From assembly GCA_025351345.1 (NCBI GenBank), contig JANXWB010000071.1, positions 1 to 64,000 on the forward strand: a DNA stretch of 64,000 nt, read 5' to 3'. This DNA comes from Synechococcales cyanobacterium GL140_1_metabat_312. GTDB taxonomy: Bacteria; Cyanobacteriota; Cyanobacteriia; Leptolyngbyales; Leptolyngbyaceae. How positions within the stretch are numbered: the stretch's first letter is position 1; each line of letters opens with the position of its first letter. Under the pieces are notes generated by a model. The model was not told the origin of the DNA, ran no database searches, and saw nothing but the letters and a program-made list of their open reading frames with translations. Position numbers and translations under genes: made by a program. Positions 56,895-64,000 of the stretch are shown piece by piece.

Positions 56895-57518
56895 ATGCAG
56901 ATGATACGTTTGGGGCTAACAGCGACTGTTTTTTTGTTGGGATTAAGCGGACGAGCGATCGCCCAGAATGCACCGCTTGTGTTGCCTAACGATCCCGCCG
57001 CGCCATTAACGACTCCACCGACGACTCCACTCGGAACCCCACTCCCAACCGTTTCTCCGAATACTCCAGAACTGATTATAGTGCCCCCTCCGACACTAAT
57101 TATGCCGTCTCCTGTTACGCCAGCGGAAGAGCTAGTTCGTTTGGTAGTGCAGCGTGGTAAGCGACGGGTTTTGGTTTATCGCGGTACGACGGTGTTGGCA
57201 AAGTATCCGATCGCGGTGGGAAAAGCGGGTTGGGAAACTCCGATCGGGGATTTTAAGGTTTTAACTAAGGAAGAAAACCCAATTTTCAAGAGCTTTATGA
57301 CTGGAATGATTATTGAACCAGGACCAGATAATCCTTTAGGAGTGAGATGGATTGGGATTTGGACCGATGGGAAGACGCAGTTAGGATTTCATGGAACGGA
57401 CCAACCGGAGTTAATTGGGAAGGCGGTGTCCCATGGTTGTATACGGATGCACAATAAAGATGTGGTGGCATTGTATAAATTTGTTGAAATGGGAACGGTG
57501 GTCACGATCGAGAAGTAG
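56895..57518 (+). CDS. L,D-transpeptidase (YkuD fold), exported
   Basis: About 207 residues from ATG 56895 with GGAG upstream; this start gives a signal peptide ending GRAIAQ. A Pro/Thr-rich linker (about 25-80) leads into the YkuD domain (about 82-207) with GIWTDGKTQLGFHGT and the catalytic SHGCIRM. It cross-links peptidoglycan or attaches proteins to it in the periplasm. Confidence 0.92.
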   Translation: MQMIRLGLTATVFLLGLSGRAIAQNAPLVLPNDPAAPLTTPPTTPLGTPLPTVSPNTPELIIVPPPTLIMPSPVTPAEELVRLVVQRGKRRVLVYRGTTVLAKYPIAVGKAGWETPIGDFKVLTKEENPIFKSFMTGMIIEPGPDNPLGVRWIGIWTDGKTQLGFHGTDQPELIGKAVSHGCIRMHNKDVVALYKFVEMGTVVTIEK

Positions 57519-57620
57519 CAATTTGAACCGATACAAGATCGATGATTTAGCATTCAGGAATCATACGATCGGCATACTCATTCGAGGGCGTTTGAAAAGT
57601 CCTTTCGTAGGTATCATAAA

Positions 57621-57689
57621 GACCCGATCCACTTAACCCCCTTAAAAAGAGGGAAATAGAAAAAAGGAGGATTTTAGGGGAATCGGGTC
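57621..57689. repeat. 69-bp MITE-like element with 8-bp terminal inverted repeats
   Basis: gacccgat at the left and atcgggtc at the right are exact inverted repeats. Between them lie cccccttaaaaagaggg and a purine-rich run. It sits between two convergent genes and could also serve as a terminator. Classification as a mobile repeat is uncertain without other genomic copies. Confidence 0.4.
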
Positions 57690-57765
57690 TCAATTGTCAC
57701 AATCCTAGACTTTTCACACTTTTTTATCAATAACTTTAAAGTTCTATTCAGAAACAATTTATTGG

Positions 57766-58476
57766 TTATCGATCGCGTTGTAATACCATTAATTCCTGAA
57801 TTCCCGATTCAGCCAAATTTAAAATTGCATCCAATTGCGATCGGGTAAAACTCCCAGCCTCAGCCGTGCCTTGAACTTCAATAATTCCACCCAATTCATT
57901 CATCACAATATTAGAATCAATGTCCGCCCGCATATCTTCAAGATAATTCAAATCTAAAAATGCCTCGCCATCAATTAGCCCAACCGAAATCGCTGCAACT
58001 TGATGAATTAATGGCGATTTTGTTAGCAATCCTTTATGAATCAAAACATCGATCGCATCTTGTAATGCAACATAAGCGCCCGTAATTGCCGTAGTTCTCG
58101 TACCTCCGTCAGCCTGCAATACATCGCAGTCGATGATGACCGTGCGTTCGCCAAGTAACTCCATATCGAGAGTCGATCGCAAACTCCGACCAATCAAACG
58201 CTGAATTTCTTGGGTGCGGCCCGATAGCTTCATGGTTTCGCGTTTATTTCGATCATGTGTGGATCCCGGCAACATACGATATTCTGCGGATAGCCAGCCG
58301 CGCCCTTGTTTGGCCATCCAGCGCGGAACTTGTTCTTCAATACTGACAGTGCAGAGAACATGAGTATCGCCACACTTAGCCAGAACCGATCCAGCGGAAT
58401 GTTTGGTAAATCGATGAATAAATTCAATCGGACGGAGTTGGTTGGGGGTACGATCGTCGGGACGTTGCCAAGTCAT
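57766..58476 (-). CDS. rph: Ribonuclease PH
   Basis: About 236 residues from ATG 58476, which has AGGA 7 bp upstream; a longer frame to 58536 lacks support. RNase PH marks: the N-terminal [29 protein letters not shown], and [22 protein letters not shown]. It trims tRNA 3' ends by phosphorolysis. Length is the family's usual ~240. Confidence 0.95.
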   Translation of the reverse strand: MTWQRPDDRTPNQLRPIEFIHRFTKHSAGSVLAKCGDTHVLCTVSIEEQVPRWMAKQGRGWLSAEYRMLPGSTHDRNKRETMKLSGRTQEIQRLIGRSLRSTLDMELLGERTVIIDCDVLQADGGTRTTAITGAYVALQDAIDVLIHKGLLTKSPLIHQVAAISVGLIDGEAFLDLNYLEDMRADIDSNIVMNELGGIIEVQGTAEAGSFTRSQLDAILNLAESGIQELMVLQRDR

Positions 58477-58734
58477 ATAAAATCCTACTGCACTAAGTTT
58501 TTTAGAGGGTTTTTCAGCAAGTTCTCTAGCTAGCATACGCGTAGATCGATCGTTTTGCGGGGAAGATATTATGATAATAAGTATAAATGAACTATTGACG
58601 CTTGTCCGTATCTAGTGTTTGATAAGCATCATTGACTACATTATGCGCTAAATCTATAAAATCTATTGAAAGCCTGTAGCTTATCCTGAATAATAGTGAA
58701 AGGCGTTGTCAAGTTCTATTCTAAAGAGTGTCTT

Positions 58735-59325
58735 ATGGTGTCTCAATTGCAGCGCTCATCGGTTCCTGGAACTCCCCGATCGTCATTGACAGTAGGTGGA
58801 ACGTCGATTCGATCCTCTTTTAATTTAACGCCTCTAAATTTGACCATTGAGGGCGCAGTTCAAGTTTTCACCTCATCCCATCGCAGCTTTTTCACTTCCG
58901 TTATGGCCCAAGCGTTGCGGATTTCGGGACAGGGAACGCCCGTTTTAATCGTACAATTCATGAAGGGTGGCATTGGTCAAGGATTCGATCGGCCCATGCA
59001 GTTTGGTCAAAATTTAGATTGGGTGCGGTGTGACTTGCCGAGATGTTTGGATACGCCACAGGTGACGGACGAAGAGGCACGATCGGTCGTAGATCTGTGG
59101 CAACATACGAAGCGTGTGATTTCGGAAGGTCGCTATGAAATGGTGGTGCTGGATGAATTGAGTTTGGCGATACAATTTGGGTTGATCGCAGCGGGAGAGG
59201 TGCTAGACTTCATCCGCAAGCGCCCGAAACAAGTGGAAGTGATTTTGACAGGTCCAGATATGCCAGATGTAATCTTGGATGTCGCAGACCAAATAACAGA
59301 ATTACGTCGCAATACTCAGGGTTAG
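58735..59325 (+). CDS. CobO/BtuR-like protein without a canonical P-loop
   Basis: About 196 residues. The overall pattern (VLIVQFMKGGIGQG, VVLDELSLAIQFGLI, EVILTGPDMPD, ADQITELR) matches ATP:corrinoid adenosyltransferases of the CobA/BtuR type. Where BtuR has its P-loop, a G-x-G-K-G-K-T-T pattern, this reads TSSHRSFFTS. So it may bind something else or be a non-catalytic relative; such P-loop-degenerate forms may be typical of cyanobacteria. ATG 58735 is preferred over GTG 58696. It is 26 bp upstream of dcd. Confidence 0.75.
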   Translation: MVSQLQRSSVPGTPRSSLTVGGTSIRSSFNLTPLNLTIEGAVQVFTSSHRSFFTSVMAQALRISGQGTPVLIVQFMKGGIGQGFDRPMQFGQNLDWVRCDLPRCLDTPQVTDEEARSVVDLWQHTKRVISEGRYEMVVLDELSLAIQFGLIAAGEVLDFIRKRPKQVEVILTGPDMPDVILDVADQITELRRNTQG

Positions 59326-59351
59326 ATTAGTTTTTCACATTACTGGCCATC

Positions 59352-59933
59352 ATGATTAAGAATGACATTTGGATTACAGAAAAAGCAAATCAGGGAATGA
59401 TCCAGCCCTTTCATCCTGAATTAGTCCGTCGGTTAAATAACAATCCAGTGATTTCCTATGGTCTGAGTAGCTATGGTTATGATTTACGGCTATCTGCGAG
59501 TGATTTTCGTATTTTCCGTCATATTCCTGGAACTGTTGTTGATCCTAAATGCTTTTCTTCTGAAAATCTCGAAGCAGCTAAATTGCATAAAGATAGTTCC
59601 GGCGAATTTTTCATTCTTCCCGCTCACACCTATGGTTTAGGGGTAGCTTTAGAACGGATTGATTTGCCGGATAACGTAACAGTGATTTGCATTGGAAAAT
59701 CGACCTATGCGCGAATTGGTTTAATTGCCAATCTAACTCCAGCAGAAGCAGGGTGGCGGGGTCATTTAACGCTGGAATTTTCAAATTCTTCAAGTGCTGA
59801 TTGTCGAGTATATGCGAATGAGGGGATTGTTCAACTTTTGTTCTTTGAGGGCGATCGGTGTGCGGTCAGTTATGAAACGCGTAAAGGAAAGTATCAAGAT
59901 CAAACAGAACAGGTAACACTAGCCCGAATTTAG
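59352..59933 (+). CDS. dcd: dCTP deaminase
   Basis: A 193-residue deaminase with VISYGLSSYGYDLR, VICIGKSTYARIGL and the catalytic Glu region LTPAEAGWRGHLTLEFSNSS. It converts dCTP to dUTP for thymidylate synthesis. Probably in one operon with the CobO-like gene (26-bp gap). Confidence 0.95.
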   Translation: MIKNDIWITEKANQGMIQPFHPELVRRLNNNPVISYGLSSYGYDLRLSASDFRIFRHIPGTVVDPKCFSSENLEAAKLHKDSSGEFFILPAHTYGLGVALERIDLPDNVTVICIGKSTYARIGLIANLTPAEAGWRGHLTLEFSNSSSADCRVYANEGIVQLLFFEGDRCAVSYETRKGKYQDQTEQVTLARI

Positions 59934-59991
59934 CCGATCGAGCGTTGGAAATAAGTTAGAAACACGGTTTATGACTTTATCGCAGCATTAA

Positions 59992-60027
59992 TGAAAAAAT
60001 TGGCTAAGAAGCATGACCTTCTTAGCC
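59992..60027 (-). terminator. Terminator of the thrC/MoaD-like run
   Basis: A perfect 10-bp stem, ggctaagaag / cttcttagcc, with a 6-nt loop. On the minus strand it is followed by AATTTTTT. It lies about 120 bp after the MoaD-like stop codon. Confidence 0.8.
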
Positions 60028-60149
60028 GTATCAATACAGTGAAACTTGCAGAGTCTAATTGTCACGTCCAAATCTCACTTGAAAAGACGATCGGGACATG
60101 ACTCAGACAGACTTAAAAATCTAAACGTTTAATGATTTAGGAAAAATCA

Positions 60150-60425
60150 TCAGCCGCCAGCGATCGCTGGGACAATGCTAACTTCATCGCCGTCTGACAA
60201 CTCAGTGGCTTCATTTTCCATAAATCGAATATCTTCGCTGTTTAAGTAAAAATTTACAAAGCGACGCAGTTTCCCGGTGTCGTCACAAAGCCTTGCTTTA
60301 ATACCGGGATGTTGGACATCTAGAACTTCAACCAAATTAGAAATGGTTGTCGCATCACATTCGAGGGCAGATTTGTCTCCAACGAATTTTTGGAGCGGAG
60401 TAGGAATGAGAACTTTAATAGACAT
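60150..60425 (-). CDS. MoaD/ThiS-like sulfur-carrier protein
   Basis: A 91-residue ubiquitin-fold protein ending in GG (VPAIAGG), the C-terminus that is adenylated and thiocarboxylated in sulfur carriers. It has the typical [16 protein letters not shown] end and [10 protein letters not shown]. It lies 145 bp downstream of thrC on the same strand, a recurrent pairing in bacteria. It could deliver sulfur to an amino-acid or cofactor pathway rather than molybdopterin. Confidence 0.88.
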   Translation of the reverse strand: MSIKVLIPTPLQKFVGDKSALECDATTISNLVEVLDVQHPGIKARLCDDTGKLRRFVNFYLNSEDIRFMENEATELSDGDEVSIVPAIAGG

Positions 60426-60570
60426 GAATCAAGGGGGAAATAAATTGAACTGTAAACAATTGAACTGAAGCTATTTTTGAAGCCACGATCGCTAATCATA
60501 TCAATCAACGATTCTATTAATCAACGATCGTCGCCTTAAGAATTAAATCTCAAAAACTAAACCTCAAAAA

Positions 60571-61872
60571 CTAAACCATTGCCTGCTGCCATTCCAGACG
60601 CTCAAGCGTACGCGAGCGCTCTAATGCACGCTCAAATTCATCCAATTTAGGATCAATTGTGAACGGTTCGGACAATTCGCCCTTAACGGCTTCTAGCGTT
60701 TTCAACCCGTTTCCAGTGATGTACACCACCGTGACTTCATCGGGATCAATTTTGCCCGCTTCCACCAATTTTTGCAGCGTTGCGATCGTCGTTCCACCCG
60801 CAGTTTCAGTAAAGATACCTTCAGTTTCTGCCAAAAGCTTCATGCCAGCAATAATTTCAGCATCATTAACCGATTCAATGTTGCCATTGGTTTTGCGTGC
60901 TAGTTCAAGAGCATACACACCATCCGCTGGATTGCCGATCGCGATCGATTTTGCAATAGTGTCCGGCTTGACTGGGGAAATAAAGTCACGACCTTCGCGG
61001 AATGCTTGGGCAATGGGAGAACAGCCTTCCGCTTGAGCGCCGCTGAAACGAACCGCCTTATCTTCCACTAGGCCCACTTCTACAAACTCGCGGAAGCCTT
61101 TATAAATCTTGGTAAACAAAGAACCCGATGCCAAAGGAGCCACGATGTGATCCGGAAGTTTCCAACCCAATTGTTCAGCCACCTCAAACCCTAGAGTTTT
61201 GGAGCCTTCGGAGTAGTAAGGGCGAAGATTGATATTTACAAAGCCCCAACCGTGAGTGTTAGCAACTTCAGAACAAAGACGGTTTACTTGGTCATAGTTA
61301 CCATTAACCGACATCAAAGTTGGGTTGTAGATCAACGTCCCCAATACTTTTCCAGTTTCCAAATCAGATGGAATGAACACACAGCAATCTAAACCTGCAT
61401 GAGCGGCGATCGCAGCAGTGGAGTTAGCCAAGTTTCCAGTACTTGCGCAGGCAACCGTCGTAAAGCCCAATTCACGAGCGCGAGACAACGCCACCGACAC
61501 AACCCGATCCTTGAAGCTCAAGGTGGGCATATTAACTGCATCGTTTTTGATGTAAAGCTTTTTCAATCCGAGGCGACGACCCAACCGTTTTGCTTCGATC
61601 AGCGGGGTCATGCCAGTTCCGACATCAATGTAATTATCCGTAGCGACCGGAAGAAATGCACGGTAGCGCCAGATAGAATTCGGTCCAGCTTCAATGGTCT
61701 CACGGCTGACCGTTTGCTTCAAAATTTCGTAGTTATACTTCACTTCCAACGGGCCAAAGCACTCTTCACAAACGTGAATGGCCTTTGCTTCGTACTCTGC
61801 GCCGCACTCCTTACACTTGAGGGCTTCAAAAGCCAAGGTAAATGAAGCGGTCGAGTTGAGGGTTGTGGTCAT
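60571..61872 (-). CDS. thrC: Threonine synthase
   Basis: A 433-residue PLP fold II enzyme. An N-terminal zinc-ribbon-like segment (LKCKECGAEY and HVCEECFGP, about 18-43) precedes the catalytic domain with PLP Lys in TLSFKDRVVSVAL (about 118), ACASTGNLANSTAA and TAGGTTIATLQKL. It makes threonine from O-phosphohomoserine. It runs to the MoaD-like gene downstream. Confidence 0.96.
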   Translation of the reverse strand: MTTTLNSTASFTLAFEALKCKECGAEYEAKAIHVCEECFGPLEVKYNYEILKQTVSRETIEAGPNSIWRYRAFLPVATDNYIDVGTGMTPLIEAKRLGRRLGLKKLYIKNDAVNMPTLSFKDRVVSVALSRARELGFTTVACASTGNLANSTAAIAAHAGLDCCVFIPSDLETGKVLGTLIYNPTLMSVNGNYDQVNRLCSEVANTHGWGFVNINLRPYYSEGSKTLGFEVAEQLGWKLPDHIVAPLASGSLFTKIYKGFREFVEVGLVEDKAVRFSGAQAEGCSPIAQAFREGRDFISPVKPDTIAKSIAIGNPADGVYALELARKTNGNIESVNDAEIIAGMKLLAETEGIFTETAGGTTIATLQKLVEAGKIDPDEVTVVYITGNGLKTLEAVKGELSEPFTIDPKLDEFERALERSRTLERLEWQQAMV

Positions 61873-62008
61873 GTCTTACAAGCTCCCAAAAATTAAATAA
61901 TGCTTTGTTTTCACTGTATGGATATGACTTTAACTGTCATTTCTACTGAAGTCAAACATAACCGACTTTATTAGTCGGGATTGATTTATGCCTAACCAAC
62001 ACTTATCC

Positions 62009-62269
62009 CTAACCGCCGCTGACTGGTGGAATTAAAACGACTTCATCGCCATCTTGCAGAATGGTGTCAGCAGTGACAAAGGCTAGATTTACGCCGAATC
62101 GGGTCAGATGTCGCCAAGGTTCGAGTTGCGGATATCCTTGGAGAATTTGATCTAGGAGTGCGGCGATCGTAGTGTTGGGGGCGATGGTTTGGGTGAGTTC
62201 GGCTTGCCCGATCGCATCTTGGTAGGCGGCGAAGAGTTTGAGGGTAATGGTGGGAGTGGGCGGCGACAT
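62009..62269 (-). CDS. MoaD-family sulfur carrier (molybdopterin synthase small subunit-like)
   Basis: About 86 residues from ATG 62269 (MSPPTPTITLKLFAAYQ); the open frame reaches 62392 but only through a TTG, and another ATG lies at 62299. Ubiquitin-like fold ending VVLIPPVSGG with the GG tail. ITLKLFAAYQDAIGQ and LQDGDEVVLIPPVSGG are closer to MoaD than the carrier at 60150. No moaE is adjacent. Confidence 0.8.
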   Translation of the reverse strand: MSPPTPTITLKLFAAYQDAIGQAELTQTIAPNTTIAALLDQILQGYPQLEPWRHLTRFGVNLAFVTADTILQDGDEVVLIPPVSGG

Positions 62270-62514
62270 ACGATCGGGCGGCGTCAAGTGAGGGGTCATG
62301 GGCGAAACTGTTCCTATTTTTGGGACGATAATGTGTAGAAAATCACTCTTGTGATCGAAGATGCGATCGCGGACAATAGCAGCACCGTACAATGAATGAT
62401 GTCAAAAAATTACGTTACTGTGGCTTAACGGGCCTATGTCTAGATAGACATTCTGAATAAGCCAATGCGAAACCACTACCTCGTGCCTAGGGTGCGCTAT
62501 TTCTACAGGATTTC

Positions 62515-64000
62515 ATGATTTACTGCCTTAATCCCGACTGCAAGCAACCCATGAACGTCACAGACTCTAGTTGCTGTGAGAGCTGTCGATTGTCACTTGT
62601 TCCTTTGTTGCGGGGGCGATACCGAGTGGTGCGGGCGTTGGGGCAGGGTGGGTTTGGCAAGACTTATTTGGCGGTAGATGAAGATCGGCTGAAAGCCCGC
62701 TGTGTAATTAAGCAGTTTTCGCCGCAGGTGAAGAGTGAAAAATCTCTAAAAAAAGCGGTCGTCCTATTTGAACAAGAGGCCATGCGCCTGAATGAACTGG
62801 GCGAACATCCCCACATTCCCAGTCTGCTGGCGTATTTCGAGCAGGACAATCGTCTATATCTCGTGCAGCAATTTATTGAAGGGGCTACGCTGGCCCAAGA
62901 ACTGAATCATCAGGGCTGTTTTGGGGAGCAGAAAATTCGCGAAGTGATGGCGGGGTTGCTACCAATTTTGAAGTTTGTTCACGATCGGAATGTGATTCAT
63001 CGCGACATTACCCCGGCCAACATCATTCGTCGTAAGCTCGACAATCGCCTCATTTTGATTGACTTCGGCATTGCTAAAGTTCTTGAAGAAGTTGGGCCTG
63101 ATTTGGGGATTCCCGGAACAAAAATTGGCACTGAAGGCTATGCACCCATAGAGCAACTCCGAAGCGGTCGAGCATTCCCCGCGAGTGATTTGTATAGTCT
63201 GGGGGCGACTTGTTTGTATTTGATGACAAGGACAAAGCCAGATGATTTGTATGATCCGATTCAGGGGAATTGGCTGTGGCGATCGAAATTGGCTGACCAA
63301 GGCGTTCGATTTTCGGAAGGGATTGGACAAATTCTCGATCGGTTACTGAAAGATCTCGTGATAGAACGCTATCAGACGGCAGATCAAGTGATGCATGATT
63401 TACGGCTATTACTGTCTCGTCCCTCAAGCCTTTCTCCAATGTCTCTTCCGGTTCGAGATCGTGAGACCTCATCAATCTCACAAATCACCACTCAGCCTCC
63501 TCAATTTTCTCGACTTCCACAGTCGGAGAACCATTCTGATAGTTTTAGTAATTCAGAGATTCGGGCCAATTCTGAAGGGCTGGACAATTCAGAGTTTGTG
63601 ACGGATTTACGAGATTCTGGGGTCTCACTTGAAGCCACCCCATTCCCCAAGACTTCATTATCTAATTCTGTATCGGCAGGATTAGCACCATTGGGAGATA
63701 TTCGCCGTTCATCTTCGCCAACGTTACCCACCTCTTCGGCATCTTTGCCGACGACCAGCGCGCGCATTTCCGGTGAACTAACGGATTTGTATGGTTGTAT
63801 TTCGACTCTTAAAGGCCATTCATCTTGGGTCCTTGCTTTAGCAGCTAGTCCGGATAGTCAGATGTTGGTGAGTGGGGGATTGGACGATCGAATTATTGTT
63901 TGGGATTTGTTGAGTGGCGATGCGGATAAAATTTTGGAAGGTCATACTAAACCGATTAATGGTTTGGCGATTACGCCCAATGGTAAAACGGTAGTGAGTT
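62515..64000 (+). CDS. 4-Cys Ser/Thr protein kinase with WD40 repeats (runs off the window)
   Basis: From ATG 62515 (AGGA 6 bp upstream) the frame stays open to the window end. An N-terminal four-Cys motif (CLNPDC ... CCESC) precedes the kinase: LGQGGFGKTYLA (Gly loop), CVIKQF (ATP Lys), HRDITPANI (catalytic loop) and IDFGIAK (DFG). A Ser/Thr/Pro-rich linker follows (about 305-420), then WD40 repeats begin (GHSSWVLALAASPDSQMLVSGG). It is a cyanobacterial PknB/SpkA-like kinase with a beta-propeller sensor or scaffold. The C-terminus lies beyond 64000. Confidence 0.92.
   Translation, partial: MIYCLNPDCKQPMNVTDSSCCESCRLSLVPLLRGRYRVVRALGQGGFGKTYLAVDEDRLKARCVIKQFSPQVKSEKSLKKAVVLFEQEAMRLNELGEHPHIPSLLAYFEQDNRLYLVQQFIEGATLAQELNHQGCFGEQKIREVMAGLLPILKFVHDRNVIHRDITPANIIRRKLDNRLILIDFGIAKVLEEVGPDLGIPGTKIGTEGYAPIEQLRSGRAFPASDLYSLGATCLYLMTRTKPDDLYDPIQGNWLWRSKLADQGVRFSEGIGQILDRLLKDLVIERYQTADQVMHDLRLLLSRPSSLSPMSLPVRDRETSSISQITTQPPQFSRLPQSENHSDSFSNSEIRANSEGLDNSEFVTDLRDSGVSLEATPFPKTSLSNSVSAGLAPLGDIRRSSSPTLPTSSASLPTTSARISGELTDLYGCISTLKGHSSWVLALAASPDSQMLVSGGLDDRIIVWDLLSGDADKILEGHTKPINGLAITPNGKTVVS

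Overview
The window is chromosomal DNA from a phycobilisome-containing cyanobacterium. It carries apcF, a CpcS/CpeS-type bilin lyase, por, crtR, a COP23-domain protein, type III glutamine synthetase (glnN) with an NtcA-type promoter, a short-form hisG, cdaA, and a 4-Cys Ser/Thr kinase with WD40 repeats. The sequence is rich in the HIP1 core (CGATCG). Genus cannot be fixed from the sequence alone.

Layout. 1-8240 is an accessory zone. It holds a TPR-repeat gene, an Rpn/PD-(D/E)XK-type protein, and a run of minus-strand defence-type genes: a large MmeI-like DNA methyltransferase, a DUF2281/PIN toxin-antitoxin pair, and a RhuM-like regulator with a Doc/Fic toxin. Each toxin-antitoxin cassette is followed by a duplicated copy of the methyltransferase 3' end, giving three copies in total. 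This is the most unusual structure in the window. 8415-14477 is mixed housekeeping: a secreted protein, an ABC ATPase, a bilin lyase, a PMT-type glycosyltransferase, trmB and a metallophosphoesterase. 14528-19254 is a minus-strand phosphate/metal cluster: alkaline phosphatase, two small exported proteins sharing an EPNFY C-terminus, and a CDF metal exporter. Upstream lies an AT-rich spacer with a Fur-like box and a decayed phytase/esterase-like fragment. 19276-22524 holds glnN and apcF, divergently arranged.

22599-35422 carries a duplicated-domain protein, DUF2252, ffh, crtR, COP23, a subtilisin-like protease, an AI-2E-type transporter, an OmpR-type regulator, hisG, a Nif11-type peptide and an alpha/beta hydrolase. 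35665-46808 carries a PAS-GGDEF-EAL protein, clpC, rimI, lysA, cdaA, por, a broken small gene, and a receiver-histidine kinase protein. 46942-64000 carries a second PMT-like glycosyltransferase, a phosphopantetheinyl transferase, an altered ureE, an amino-acid-binding lipoprotein, an aminotransferase, BrkB and M28 membrane proteins, an L,D-transpeptidase, rph, a CobO-like protein without a P-loop, dcd, thrC flanked by two MoaD/ThiS-like carriers, and the start of the 4-Cys kinase.

Signalling is well represented (c-di-AMP synthesis, c-di-GMP turnover, two two-component proteins, a Ser/Thr kinase). Nitrogen control is visible at glnN. Several intrinsic terminators use the HIP1 core as their stem. 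No rRNA, tRNA, CRISPR array, transposase or integrase was recognised.
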